NCBI GenBank assembly: GCA_037179385.1
Contig: CM074190.1
Location: 4,292,284 to 4,356,283, forward strand
DNA: 64,000 bases
Source: Holothuria scabra
Lineage: Eukaryota; Echinodermata; Holothuroidea; Aspidochirotida; Holothuriidae
Direction of reading: 5' to 3'
Of the stretch, positions 38,101 through 53,100 are shown one piece after another. Each line of letters begins with the position of its first letter. Within the stretch, counting starts at the first letter, position 1. The translations under genes and the position numbers were made by a program. The notes under the pieces were generated by a model. It made no database searches. It had not been told where the DNA came from and saw only the letters and a list, made by a program, of their open reading frames with translations.

Positions 38101-41100
38101 CCTTCAGTTTTGAGTTCAGTGAGTGTGGTCATGCACCATTAAATGGTTAGGAAGATGACAAACTTGTCATCATATTGTGGGGTAAGATCAAACTCTATAT
38201 CGTGCTTTTAGATTCTTTGTTTTAGTCAGTCACATTCTTTTCTTTTTCTCCATCAAGACTGATCTAGACAACTTTTCTAAAGGAATCAACCGATTCACTC
38301 GAGAAGATCCTACCTTCACTGTCCATTTCGATGATGAAAGTAAAGAGGTTTGTCTCCTCAGTTAATTTGCATCCAGTGTAAATTATTTTCAGGGGGAAAG
38401 ATATCTTTAATTTATGGATTTCGAAACCTAAGTCCTTATCTACAATCTTGGACAAAACTGGATGGAACACCCCCTCTCCCCCGTGCAATTTTTTTTTTAA
38501 ATTTTTATTTTCCTCATTTGTCACTTATTACAATATTTTCCAATCACATAAATTAACATCACAATAGAATGCAGGTGATAAAGTAGATTTTCAACATTGT
38601 CAACAATCGTTTGTAAAAATAAGTAACATATCAAAGAAGATATCTTTGTAACGCTTCAACAATACCTACAAATCCAAATCTAGTAAATTAAACCAGGGCA
38701 ACCAATAACGTTCCCAGATACCCACCTTCAAGTCTTTCTTTAATATGTATGAGTAGAGCATGAAATAATTTCTTAAGTAATGCAATAGCCCGATAGAAGA
38801 TGGGAGTGTTTTCATTTGCTTACAGCGGAATACATAATATTTTATTAAAATTATCACTAGATTGAGAGCACGTGAGAAATCACCCCAAATAATGCTACTG
38901 TTTTATTTCTTAATTCAACGTTAATTCCAGCGTTTACAAGGATATTTTGCATGTAATTCCAAAGGGCTGAAGTATAATGGCAGTTACAAAAAAGATGATC
39001 AATTGTTTCGACATCATTGCCACAAAATGAACATTTATCTGAGTCTATAGCATTGATAAGATAAAGATATTTATTAGTAGGAATAATTCTATGGAGGAGT
39101 CTATATTGAAACCATCTAATTTGTACATCACTAGAACATTGGAAAGGAATGGAACAATACATTGACCATGAATCTTTAGAGATATCATGAGTAAGGGACC
39201 ATTTTGTATAGGATTTATTACAAATAGTAGAGGAGTTTAATAGTTTATCGTAAATAGCCGTACAACACAATTGATTACTCTTAAGAATGATATTCATAAA
39301 ACTATTCATTGGATTACTTAATCGATAACTAAGGTTCCTTAAACACTGCGTCCACTGTTTCTTAATTGCTACAAGAATCCCATAGAATTCAAGAAAGTTT
39401 GTTTTTATATTAAAAGTATTGACGAAATAATCATATGTATAGAACTTTCCTTCTTCGTCAAGTAAATCATTAATGAAAGCAATCCCCCCTTGAACCCAGT
39501 GATGGTAAAATACAGGCTTGTTGTCAATCAAAATTAAACTATTGTTCCAAATGGGCTGACTTAAAATCATAGCTTTGTCATTTTCGGGATTAGAGTAGCA
39601 GTGATTACCAAAGAAGTACTTGGCACAATTAAATGCATCCCTCCAAAATGGATTATTTACATTTTGCCGTGCTAACTCAAAGAAATAGTCTCCGTTTGTG
39701 GAAACGGTAGCCATGTCGATGTTGTGGTTCCGTAGATAATCATGTGGAAAAGTATTAACAGCATTTTTTAGCAAACGTGCAATACCAGAAGTTTTCAAGG
39801 AAATAATATGTTTTGACATATCGATCATTTTTAGCCCCCCATCTGAATAATTGCGAATAAGCTGTTGCCTACTAATACGATCAGGTTTGTTTTGCCATAT
39901 AAATTTAAAAAACCGAGAAACAATGGTTTGATTGTAATGATCCGCAGGTGAGGGAAGAGCATGTAAATAGTAATTAAAATGTGGGACAATGAGAGATTTT
40001 AAAACAGTAATTTTTCCCAAAGCAGTAAGATTTCGTTTTCCCCAAATAGTCGTCAAATTATTTAATTTAGTCATGGCTTTATCATAGTTCTTTTGGACCA
40101 TACTGGAGAGATCTGTATTGAATGTGATGCCAAGTACTGTAAAATCATCATTTTTCACCCAATGTATATCACCTTTAAAATGTTCAAAATCAATTGTTCT
40201 ACCACATAAGGAACCAATACCTACAAGGAAACATTTATCTAGATTGACCCTTAGACCAGTACAATTTCCAAAGTACTCTATTTGATTATATAAATTGAGA
40301 AAAGATCGTTCATTTGCTTCAATAAAAAAAGTGGTATCATCAGCATATTGAGTCATCTTGTACTCATGTTCTCCAACAACTATGCCGTGAATAGTATTAT
40401 TAAATGGATTTCGAAACCTAAGTCCTTATCTACAATCTTGGACAAAACTGGATGGAACACCCCCTCTCCCCCGTGCAATGTTGGATATAATAAATCCAAT
40501 TTGGGACGCACCATTTTCTTTGGGACCCAACATTGTACTGGGGGACGGGGGTTTCATAAATCGCTATTTTCTGTAGGACGCAACTTCTCAAAGGGGATAG
40601 AGGTTGTGGAAAGAGTACTCGGTACCATAAACCACACATTGACGTGAGGTGTTCCAACAGTTTTGTCCAAGATTGTCTGAAAATTCGATGCACATTTTTC
40701 GAAGATTGTCCAAGAATCTACTTCAGCAGAAGAATAGTGTGGGCTTATGTTTCGAGTCATAACGATCATCTATCTCTTAGGGTGAATTACACTGACCGAT
40801 TCAACAACAAGAACAACATTAGACAATATAGCTTTCTATCAACTTGTGACGTAACACTTCAAAGGCAGTGACATGCTTTTCATACATTGGCAGCCAAGGA
40901 AAGGCATCGTTTGACGTGTCAGAAAAAATATATTAGCAGTTGGCCCAATGTAATACTGCATTATATTAGTTTGTATTTGACAAAGATACTCCCCTTTTTT
41001 ACTTTTTTGAGCATATTACACTCTTGATCTGAGCATAAGGTCATCAGAAAATTCATTTAAAGGCCCAGTTCTCTTACCCAAACAGTACCAATTCTCCTAA

Positions 41101-44100
41101 CCTTCTTACCGAAGCCCCTCCCACAATTGTCTGAAATTCATCCTCATCCAGATACAATCTCAGTTTATTGCTTCAAGGTGAATATAGAAAAGCTCAATTT
41201 ATATAATCAAAACACTGTCAGTACCGTTCATGCTGTGTTATATAAGCTTTGGTACTCTGCATTGTTTGAATTAGCGGTCAATCAAAGAGCTGAGCCAGTT
41301 GAGAATTTCGTTACTACCCATACCAAATTGTAGTTTGGGGTGAAAGGTTTGGCCCTTTAAGTGTGGACTTCATTCAATTACAGTAAGTCATTATATGAAT
41401 ATTATAAATTTTGGTTGAGAAACGGATGAAAATTAATTCATTGTTTCGAAGAATAAAGATTTAGAAGAATTGCATGATTTTCCCTGCACATAAAATAAAA
41501 ATAAAAAATGAAGAAATATATATTAAATGAAAGCAATAGAAAAAGCATTCCTAATCCAAGATAAACAGTAGCCAATGCTAAAAAATTTCCCAAATTTATG
41601 CGACACTTTCATTTAAATGTAAATTTTGAGAAGAGAAAAAGCAACTTACTCCTAGGAAAATGAACTTGAAGAATTTTTGATCCCCACAATTTTATACCTT
41701 TACTTAGCAAAGGCTCAAAAACTGAACTGGGTGAGCTATCAACGATAAACACAGTTGTTAGTAAAAAAGTTCACCCCAATGAGTTCTTTGAAAAAGTACT
41801 GTTTATTGTGGCGCTATTTTGTTCTGCTATACTCAGTATCTGTTAAACATCCAGAGGGTCCATCTTCCATAAAGGCCTTTACTGTTGTGATTTGTGAAAT
41901 TATGCAAGAGTGCCCTCACCTTAGGGTATATTATGCAATGACCTAGTGACCTCATCATGTAGAAAATGATGTTATAGCCAACTTACAGGGCCCCAATGCT
42001 CTTTGGAGTTTGCCAAAATACCAAATGTCCTACCACTGGTCCCAATTTTTTACTTGCAAAACTCAGACAATCTTGGACAAAACTGGATGGAACACCCCCG
42101 CTCCCCCGTGCAATGTTGGAGATAATAAATCCAATTCAGGACACACCATTTTCTGTGGGACCCAACATTGTACTGGGGGACGGGGATTTCGTAAATTGCT
42201 ATTTTCTGTAGGACGCAACTTCTCAAGGTGTTCCAATAGTTTTGTCCAAGATTGTAGGTGTACTTTATTTATGTTGTGTATACTTTGTGACAGGGAACTG
42301 TCTGTTTTACTATCTTTAATTTAGCAATCTGCAGTTAGTTAGATGGAATCTTACAGTCCTTCATTTTTTGACCAAATGGTGTGAGCCGATGCGGCCACTG
42401 CCTTTTTTTCCAGTTGTGACTCACTGGCTTGTTTTGCCAACTCCATAACTTATGCTATGCACCAAGCAGAATGGCAGTAGGTTCTATTTTTAAAGTCTTC
42501 GGTATAACCAAGCCGGTGCTGGCACCCTGGATCTGTAAATATTAATTAAAAATCATAGCAGGAAGGAATAATAATTGTAAATGTTTAACATGAAGTGAAA
42601 AAATCTTGAAAGGTGAAATCTTTATTATAAAATTTGCTGCAGTGTGAAGTAAGCCTTAGAATATTTAATTCAAGGAAAAGTTTGTCATACTCACAAGCAG
42701 CAGCATCAAAATAAGTTCATGTTTACAGTACTCTTCACATAGTTTCAAACATTGTTTGAAGGTTTATAAAGATCCTGGACATCCTGGGAAGTTGGGGGAA
42801 TATGAAATTTTAATTTCCAACCCTGGAGAGTCAGAGAAAATGAGCAGTTTCTCCAGTTTTCCCCGAAAAGTCATGGATTTTTAGAAAGGGAAACTACTAT
42901 TCCAATTTTCTCAACATTCAGATGCATTTTTGTGTAGAAAAAAGATGGAAATTGGGATCTGACTGTTTTTGATGGTCCTGGAAAGGCGGGATGTACAAGT
43001 CATGGTCCTTAAATTCATGGGATGTTGTCATTTGAATGTGTAGGAACCCTATGTATGTTTGTCTTTTCAATTTAAGAGGGATTAGCAATCTTTTCAAGGA
43101 CTGTGGTTTGCAAGGACAGAATGGCCTTGCATTATGTTAACTGTGAAATCACAATCCTGATTGATCAAATGATGGATGTATCCCATCATTCATTTCACCA
43201 TTTTTTTACTTCAGACAATTGTTTCTGGCATGGGAGAGCTTCACTTGGAAGTTTATGCTCAACGTATGAAGAATGAATACAACTGTGAGGTCATCAGTGG
43301 AAAGCCAAAAGTAGCTTTCAGGGAAACTCTTCTGAGACCAGTGGAGTGAGTAGAAACAATCACCATGGCAACAGCTAGGGCTGTGAACATTTAGCCAAAA
43401 TAACTAAATGTTTAACCTCAAAAGTTTGCGATTGTTGAGCGATTAATCGGGATTACCTTGTCACAAAAAAATAACAACTTATAATAACTTCAGTATGTAG
43501 TGATTGATACAGAGTTTAATGCAGAAATAATAATAGTTGTTATCTTGCATGGTAAAATCAAATTACTCTGAAACTTTGAAGCCTACAAGGTTCAAATATG
43601 CCCAGAATGTTCCATTTAGCAAAAACCAGGGATCATCAGAGTATACAAATGAATAAAAAACTGTCAAAAACAGGGTTAAGGATTAATCGCGCATAGCTTT
43701 GTACTAAACATTTATTCCACATGCCATCGTTTAGCGATTAATGGCTACACGTTCACAGCAACAGCGTACCTAGCAACAGCCATTGTTTCTTATGAAGGAA
43801 GTAAAAAATAAGGCTTCAACAAAAGGTTGATGGACTTATCTGATAATTTTGGAGTACATGTTTCAAATTGTGACTGATTGATGGATGGATTGATCAATTG
43901 ATTGATTCATTGATTTGATTGGCCAAGTTACTTATATTTAAGACTTGGTCTGTGAGCATCTTTAATGGCATAAATTTGGTCAAACTTTGCAGTGTTGTTT
44001 GTTAGGTGTAGATTTATAAATTACATAAAAAGGAAAGAAAAAAGGAATTGGTTGCTTATGTTGTAATATTGTGAAATTTTTTGAAAAATTGTCAGGTGGG

Positions 44101-47100
44101 GTCAGATTAATAAAAGGAATGTAAGGAGTAGTATTTGAAAAGACAACCAGGAAAATTTGTTGTGTAATTTACTGAATTCTTAAGGGAAAAAAAATACATA
44201 CTCCAGGACAACTTTGAAGGTCACATTATAGTGATGTTGGATCTGATTATGATCCAGTTTTTGTGAGTTTCAGTTAAAATCTGCTCCATTTTTTATTTGA
44301 AAGAACTACAAATTTTCCATAATATGTGAGTATTTGATTTATGTCTCATGACTAAGGAAATTGAAATTATTTTATTTTTTAATCTTACATTGACAGACAG
44401 TTTAAATCAGACATACATTGTAGCAAATGTTTGGCTCTCTGTGACAAAAGTAGAGGAGATTTGAATTTAAACTTCCAAAAATTGAATTGTAGTCTGATCT
44501 GTTATCCCTGCAGTGTGAACTAGGTTAGAGGATAACTTAGAGCATACCTCAAGTCAAAAGAATCAAAAATATATATTAATCAACATGAACAATGAATTAT
44601 GACAAACTAATTCCCATCTTTATAGGACGTTCTTGAGCCTAGATATAAAATGTTGAAATTTATTCACTTAAAACAAATTAGTCCATTGTGCAAACAATTG
44701 TGACTTTCTTGTTGTACAACTCACATTACCTGCTTTGTTTCCCTTTGAAATTAAAAATGTTTTTGTGACCTTGAACACTTGCTGTTTGGTTGTACAGCAT
44801 ATTGTGCAAAGAGGGCTTAATTAGTTACATCACCCCATAATAGTAAAAGTGCTATCCCACCTTGGTACAATGTGCAGTAACTTTCAGAAAAGAAATACAA
44901 AGACTGAAATTTGAGTAAGTACAACAATGGCATCACAAATTGTTGCACAATCTACCATTTTATTTTGAGTGAATAAGCTTAATCATTTGGTATCTCATCT
45001 CAAGAATGTCCTCTGAAGATGGAAGTTCGACTGCTTGAATTTATTTTTAATGCTGTTCTATATGTATTTTTTTTTATTTTTTGTACTTGAGGTACACTTG
45101 AACCTTTCTTGGTTATAGTGTGTCATTTCTGGATCCTTCACAGTTTGTCTAAAAGAATATTTTGAAAAAAAAAACAAGATTGGTTTTTAAGATTTGTCAC
45201 AGTAAAAGTTTAAGTTGTTGACTGCCCATCACATTTTCCAGTTGTTGAATTTTGGATATGTCAGATATTGAAAAAAACTCCTTGCTTTACTTGTGATTTT
45301 CTTTCTTTTTTTAGGTTTGATTATCTGCATAAAAAACAGACTGGTGGTGCTGGTCAGTTTGGCAGAGTATCAGGAATCATTGAGGTAAGACATTATCAAG
45401 ATACTAAGTTGTTGTGACAGTTCAAAAAACTCATTCAAGACATAACATACCTTTGCTTCCACAAGACTGTCTCTGAAGTGTTTGCTCAGATTTTTGTTGA
45501 GGTGAGATTAAGGTCAATTTCATTGCTTGAGAATGCTTGAGATAATCAAAGCAAGAGATACTTACGGGCCAATTAGGTATGGTTGTTCACTTTGTAAGAA
45601 ACATTGTAGAATGAGAGGTGTATTTGAGGACAATGTTGTGACAATGAGATACTGCTTCATAGCAAATTTAGGAAGTTAGAAAAACAGGAATGTAAAGTTT
45701 GGGGGCTAGGAAGGGGGAGGAGCTAAAATGCCAGGAAAAACAAACAGCATTGAATTTGAGGTTACCTTACTGTATGTGATTCTTACTTGAGTTAAAAAGT
45801 GACATCATTAGCATCATCTAGTAATATCTCTAGAAGTGCTTGGAGAAATTGCAATGTAGGTTCCACCAAAGCCCTGGGTTTTATTATCCATCTAACAAAT
45901 ATAATAGAAATAATCAAACATTTTCCCTAAGGGACTTTAGGGGCAGCTCTTATTGAGTGTGATGAGAAAGTTCCCACCTAAGCATTTTTCTTGGACTATT
46001 GCTCCTGACAAGTGGAGTCACTCAGTTCTCCCCTATGAAAAATGGCCTTAAGAACTTTCCCCACCAGAAAAGTTGAGTTGCCTTTTAAAGCTTTGAGGAA
46101 AAAAATAACAATTTCGGAAGCTTTCTTTAGGAAAACCATGGTATTTGAGCTAAATTTGGGCATTTGAAGGAAAATTTGTTTGGTTCTGTATGGAATTTCG
46201 TGTTAAAATACTGGGAAATTTGACTAGCTTGATGGGAAATAACATTTTTTCCAGCCTTGTTTGTAGCATTGGCTATTAGGGATTTGTATCCAAAGGTGAA
46301 TTGTAAAGGTGGAAATTATCTTCTGAGAAAAGTCATAGAGGAAAGTTTCCTATAATAAATAATTCATTTATTATTGGAAGAGTTTCTTTGTTCTTATTTT
46401 TCTCTTTTTATTCATTTCATTGTTTTATTATAGATCATGTGACATGTCTTGATGTGGTGGCCAAATTATTTTGGGGGGAGGGGAAAAAACTTAGTTTTGT
46501 GTTGTTTTATTTTTTTTTTCTTCTTCATGTTACCAAAACTATTCTTAAAGCCACATCATATTTTTGCCCTTTGGTGATTGTTTTCAAAATGGGAGAGGCA
46601 TTTGAGGAGCGATGCATGTTTTTATTTTACCAGTGCAAATTCATGCAGTGTTTCTTATGGAGTTATAGGAGAAACTAAATGTACTTTGCAGTACTTAAAA
46701 ATATGCTTGATACATTCTACATATTTAGAATATTTTCCAAAATGCTCCTAATTTAGTTTGTATAGCCCAACAGGTTTTCTTAATTTTACAAACTTTTGCA
46801 GTAGTATTTGTAGATCTGTCAATTAGGTTGTTTTCTGATGTAAAAGTTTGCACTTTTTGAAAGAGGGAGGGGGACGTTTAGCATACCTCGTGATTTTGCA
46901 GTAGGGTTTTGAGTTCTTTGGTCATTTTGTGCCTGTTATTTACCATTGTTATGGTAAGGAGGTTTTGTGGAAACAGATGAAGAAGTGATAAAAGTTGGTT
47001 CTTTGAGTTGCTATTTTTTACAGACAAGAGAGAATGTGTGAGCTACAACAGCATTGCCGTTCTAGTTTTCAAAATGTTGTCATCATCTTGTACAAGATCT

Positions 47101-50100
47101 GTCACTGGTTTAACATATCAAGAACTACACTTGCATCATTGCAAGTAATTTAAGAAGCCTTATACCTCATTGGATATAAGCTTGAAGTGAAATTGTATTT
47201 AATCACATTAAGAAGGTTTTTAAAGACACATCAAGTTTTGATATGTTAGAAGGATGCTTTTGGTGAGATTTGCATCGAAACCTGAGGTGTGGTTCTCAAG
47301 ATATGGATAGGTTAAATTTCACAATTTTCATCAAATCAAAAAGTGAACTTGAAGTAAGCAAATATGATTTCACATCCTCATATTAATGGACAATCTTTTG
47401 ATTTTCTTCAAAATGAACAGCCAACTTTCTCCTAAAAAGTCAATATTATCAGAATATGACTTCATAAGGGGCAGAGGACTTTACAAACAGTGCATTTGAC
47501 ACTGGAGATTATATCACTTTTTACTTCAAGTTCAATACAACAGTCTGAAAAACAAAGGGAAACAGAACATGCCTTGTTAATGTAGGGAAGTGATATAACC
47601 TCTGCTGCCCTCAAGAATACTTTCAAACTCAAATCTAGTAACTTTATTGCCTGATATCTTAAGAAATACTTGTCCAATTTGAATGGAAGTTTCACCACAT
47701 TGTGTAGATTTGGTTTTTCTTTCACTTATGGAAATTGAATTTTTGCTTAAACTTCCCTTAAGATATTTTTTATATTTTGCCTCCCCAGCCATTACCAAGT
47801 GAATCTAACACCAAGTTTGAATTTGTGGATGAGACTGTAGGAACTAATATACCAAAACAGTTTGTACCATCCATTGAGAAGGTAAGACCCCAGTTGAAAT
47901 TACAAAAATTGTTTTTACATTTCTGTTTTACATTAAGTCACACTAAAACTCAGTAATTGATGTTTCCATTCATACATCGTTGCACTTTGTTTTGGCCATG
48001 GACACTGCTAGATTAAACCTGAAGGTTATAAGCTGATGCCTATCGAACTAATCTAACCTATACTTTGCTTTTGATATATGTCAAGCTTTGGCTAGTTGTC
48101 CAACCATGCATTATATGCAGCAGATCGGAGATCAGCTTCTGCTTGAGATGGTGAAGTTCATTGACATTTGATCAAGTTTCTAAAAACAGGATTTTAGCCT
48201 AGAAACAGCTCTCAACCTTTAGACTTTGTGTTCTTTCACCAATATATTTGAATGAGACTATGGGAGAGCAGTTGGTTTTGAACAAATAGTGTAAAAGGCA
48301 GAAGGAAAACAAGTTTTGCTGGACTTGAACACTGATCCTCCATCTAGGTGGTTAAGCCTTTTGCTACGGATGGGGTCAATCCCCCAGTATGTGTTATATT
48401 ACGTATACACAGTATGTATGTATGGGTGCCACCTCATTGGTGCTAGCTATGCTGCAATAGGATATGTGTAAAAATGTTGCACTTATGTTATAACAGCACA
48501 TCTCTATGACAGATGGCAAACTATCATGATATGCGAAAGATAAGGCTTTCATTTTATATGGTTCGTTCATTCATTCCCACACAGTGTCCACTCATTGCTC
48601 TGTCACCATATCATACATGGGGTGTCATTGTGGAGAGATGGATTTTAATGGCTGCATAAAAATCACACCCTGTCATTTAATTCAGAAACATTTTCCCTAT
48701 GGTAATAATATTTATGACCATAATTAAGATTCCTATCCAACTTCATCGAAGTGTATTGAAGGAATTATTCCATGCACAACATACATAGTCCACCTCAAGT
48801 CTAAGGACCTGTGGACTGTGAGTTGTAGAATATGCCCATTGGTATTCCCTGCTAGTCATGGGAGGCAACTAATCCGAAGAACTGAACAGTATCTGAACTA
48901 CTTATCCTGTCTAGCTATGTATTAAACATCTGTATTTCTATGCTGTAAAAGCCCTGAATTTAATAAGTAGCTAACTCAAGTCTAGGGTAAGGGATGGATG
49001 GAGAGGGGGGGGGGCAACAACTACTGCCATTTGATACTCACAATTAACAATATGTTGTGAATATTTACTCCAATGAAATCAAGTATGCTGTGCATGAACT
49101 AGGAAAACGTGAAATCCTGTTAGTTAAAGGACAATAGCATGCGCCCCAAACTTACTTTGAAGCAACAGCTAAATCTAAGAATTTAATTTTATTTTCTCTT
49201 GAAAATACATTTTGTAATATTTCAGGACTTCAGTATTGCACAGTCAAGGCAAGAACTCCTGGTAAATTTTGCAATTGAGTAGACAAAAATATTGTGACAT
49301 AATCCTCAAGAGCCAATTATGAAACAGAAAATAGGAAAGTCTACTACACTGATGCAGGCTGTGGTCTCTTAAAGTTGTAGGTTTTATTCAACTGGGATGC
49401 CATCTGTCCATCCATTTGAAAAGCAGATGCTCTAACCACTAAGCTAAATACAGTAGCACTTTTTATAAGCTCTTTCATTGTAGTCTAGAACATCCAATCT
49501 TTCAACTTTGTCAGGAGCTATTTATTTTTATGCTGGTAAAAACTGTAATGAATCATGGGATTTCTAGCAATATCATACATGGTTGTATATATTACTTAAT
49601 TCAAGAGGTTACTGGATCAAAGCATGTATAGTACTAGGGTTGGGCAGAATACTGGTATTGATGAAAACCAGTACTAGAGGTACAGGTAATAAAAGTACCG
49701 AAGATCTTTGGTGTGTTTCAATACTGGTTCTTGAAAATATACCGGTTCTTGAAAATATACCGGTACTCGAAAAAATTACCCTGGAAAGGTCAAGGTAGGA
49801 AACAGGAGCATTAATTACAATTGTGCATGAGTGTAAAGAAATATGGTTAAAAACAAAGTCAAAGCAGAGGTTTCTGCACAGTAATGACACAATCATATGA
49901 CGAGCTGCATCAAAGTACAGAAAAACAGGGGTGCCGTTCATAGTTTAGGTACCTTCCCACCTGACTTTCCTACCCGAGATTTGAGAACGGGTACTGTCTT
50001 AATACTGGTTCTGTGAGCTTTACAGTACCGATACCAGTATTTTCATGGTACCTCCCAACCCTATATAGTACTGCTGAAAACTGTTGCAAGTAAAGGCTTT

Positions 50101-53100
50101 CTTGTGTCTATGCAATCATATAGATAATCCAATGTTTGAATAACTCTCAATTTGGTGGTGATTATAATTTAATTAATTGGTTAATAGATGAGGTCTCCAG
50201 GTTTGAAGGATTCTGCCAGAGTGTTCCATCATTCAACATATAGTACATGTACAACAAAACTACCATGGACCATATGTGTTAATTTAGTCAGGTAACCTTG
50301 CGGTTGTTTGATAAGAAGACATTGTCTAAGTTGTACCAGTGTAAATTCCCATTCAGGTATTTTCTCTCTGCGCAAGTACTGAATGCGTGGTCTAGTGGTT
50401 AGAGTATCGAACTTGAAGATGGGAGGCCTGTAGTTTGACTCCTGGTCGGGTCATACCAAAGACTCTAAGAAATAGAACCTCCTGCCATTGTGCCTGGTGC
50501 TCAGTGAAGGCCACAGAGTAGGGAAAACACGCCAGTGAGCCACAACTGGAAAACAGCTGTGGCCAGCTCGACTTGTACCAAGTGGTTAGAAAGGGAACCT
50601 GTACAACCTTATCCAACCAACTCTACACAAGTAACACAGCTGGACTTATTGCTTGAGATATCCTAGGTACCATATAGGTTATAGGTAACTGGGGAAAGGT
50701 GACATTCCAGGGGGAGGAATACATGTCTATGCTAGATATCAGAAGTTGGGTACTCTTTTTTGGTAAAACAGAGCAATATTAAACTAGATAGGTACTTAAA
50801 GATACGTATTCATTACCTCAGACAGTCCTGATTTATCCAAACTTTTTCCTTCTAGTGTCTACTGTCTTCCTCATCCAGACACAATCATAGTTTACTTTTT
50901 CATGACATATCGTGGCAAGTGTGCAAGGTCCAGTGTAATCACAACACTCTCAGTGCATGCTGTATGATATGAGCTGCTCTCCATTTCTTTGAATTTGATG
51001 CTAATTAAAGAGCAGTGCCAATTAAGAGGTATGGTATATACAGGGTAAAATTGTAGTTCGTGGTGATGAGTGAGTTACCTTCAAGTAATGACCACCTTGC
51101 CATTTTGGTCAATCTGTCCCTGCTGAATGACAGCGTGATCAAAATTATCATAATATAAAATAATGACCCAAGTTTCATGAAATGGGAGTTTGATAAATAG
51201 CACAATATCACATTTGCACATCTCCAACATAGCACACCATACAGTTCCAACAATATGAGTTCAAGAATTTGAGTTCCTGCAAAACAATGACTAGTCGTCA
51301 TTTTCACATCCAATGCAAATGTGCAGCAATTTAATCATGAGTGATTTGTGTCATGGCCTGCATATAAACCACTCCTAGTGATAAAAAGCATTGTATTAGA
51401 ACCCACCATGAAAAAGAATGGCACCGTTTACTTTGGTTCAGTATTATTCTGTCCAAAAATATGTATCTACTTGGTAATTTAGGTCTTTGCTGCATGGAAA
51501 TTATAGATTTACAAAGATGGGAGAAATGCTCCTAATGAACTTGGTTTGTAAGTCCCACATGCATCCTCTGATCCTACCAATTCAGCGTCAGTGTTTGCCT
51601 CCAAGCTCACTTATTTTGCCATCAATGCACATTCGAGGACTGTTCAAGTGATTTTTTTTGTTCATTTAACAAACATCAGGAATATCTGAATAACCCTGTC
51701 AGGTAAATGCCTTTCTCCTTTGAATATCACCTACAAACAATAAAGCTAAGAGACACCAGTGTGAAATGTATGTTGGTAAGGAAAGTGTGCCACCAGAGAG
51801 ACTGCACATACAAGATGAGTGATTTGATGTTCATAGTGAAATGTTGGGATGAAAAAATTATGATTCTTCTGACTTGAAGGGCATGTGAGGACTTTTTGGA
51901 AGAAAATACCTCTTCAGAAGTTATGATTTGCAACTTTCAAGTAAAAGGTTCAGTAGTAATTATGACATTTCATTAGAGCTAACTAGGAACAAAATTAGTA
52001 ATTATTCTTACCTTATTACTGTTTGTGATTATCCTGACCTTTAGCAGACTTATCTCTATTGGTACAAATTATATTTCCAACTGGGTCTATTCAGTCGAGC
52101 GTGTGTTGTGAAGATTTGTCAAATTTAGGTCATGTGACCCAGCTTTTCTGAATATGCTGAAAAAGTTATAACTTTTGATTTTGGAATCAAATTGCCTTCT
52201 GTAGATAGACAGCCCAGCATCACACCAGATATACCACAGTGCCATGCAGGTGTGTATTTATGAGTGTAGACAGAAATGTTCAATGGAGGGTCATAAAAAT
52301 TATTAGCTTGCTATAGTTGGAGAACAGACCCAGAGGATTGATGTGCAAAATGGTATTATGTTTCACATATAGTGAATCATGTTTAAACACACATGATAAG
52401 CAATGGAGGTGGAGGGGGACAGGGGTGCTTGTTGTGTCGAGTCCAGATCCGTCGATCATGTTTTCTGTTGGTATAAATGAATCCGTATGATAGAATGATG
52501 GTCTGATTTAGTTGGGCATAACTGGGGTCCATTAGCTTCAATCTTTCAAATTCTTTGCCACCTGTGTCATGTATGGTTGTGTACTGAAATACCTCTTGGT
52601 TCTCTCACTTTCACTATATTTCAGGATTTTAAATTGCATGCAGGCAATGAAACTGAGACAATTTAAGGCTGATGGACCTCATTAATGGCTGCCACCACCT
52701 GGCTGTTTGGATTCATCTATATTAGCCCAAGGAGAGAATGAATTTTTGGGGAGGTTGAGACTTTTATAATAGGAATTAGCAGCAAAGATCTCATGCGCAA
52801 GTGTCAGATTTGATGTACAAAACCTGAAAAGTTGAAAAATAGCTGTAAAGGGGTAAATTGGATAATAGTTGAAATCCTCTTTTTATTGTGCAAGGCCTAC
52901 CCTTAGGAATTTACTATAATAGCCAAGGGGCCTGGGAATTCACTTCAATAGCTCTCCACAAAAAGTGTACCTTAGATATTTTATAGAAAAAGGGTGCATG
53001 GGCTATGCATGACTGCTCACGAAATATTTGTCCTATAGTTTTATAGTATGTCTATTGTGTGTGCAGTGGTTTACTTGACCTTGTATAAACTTAAAATATA

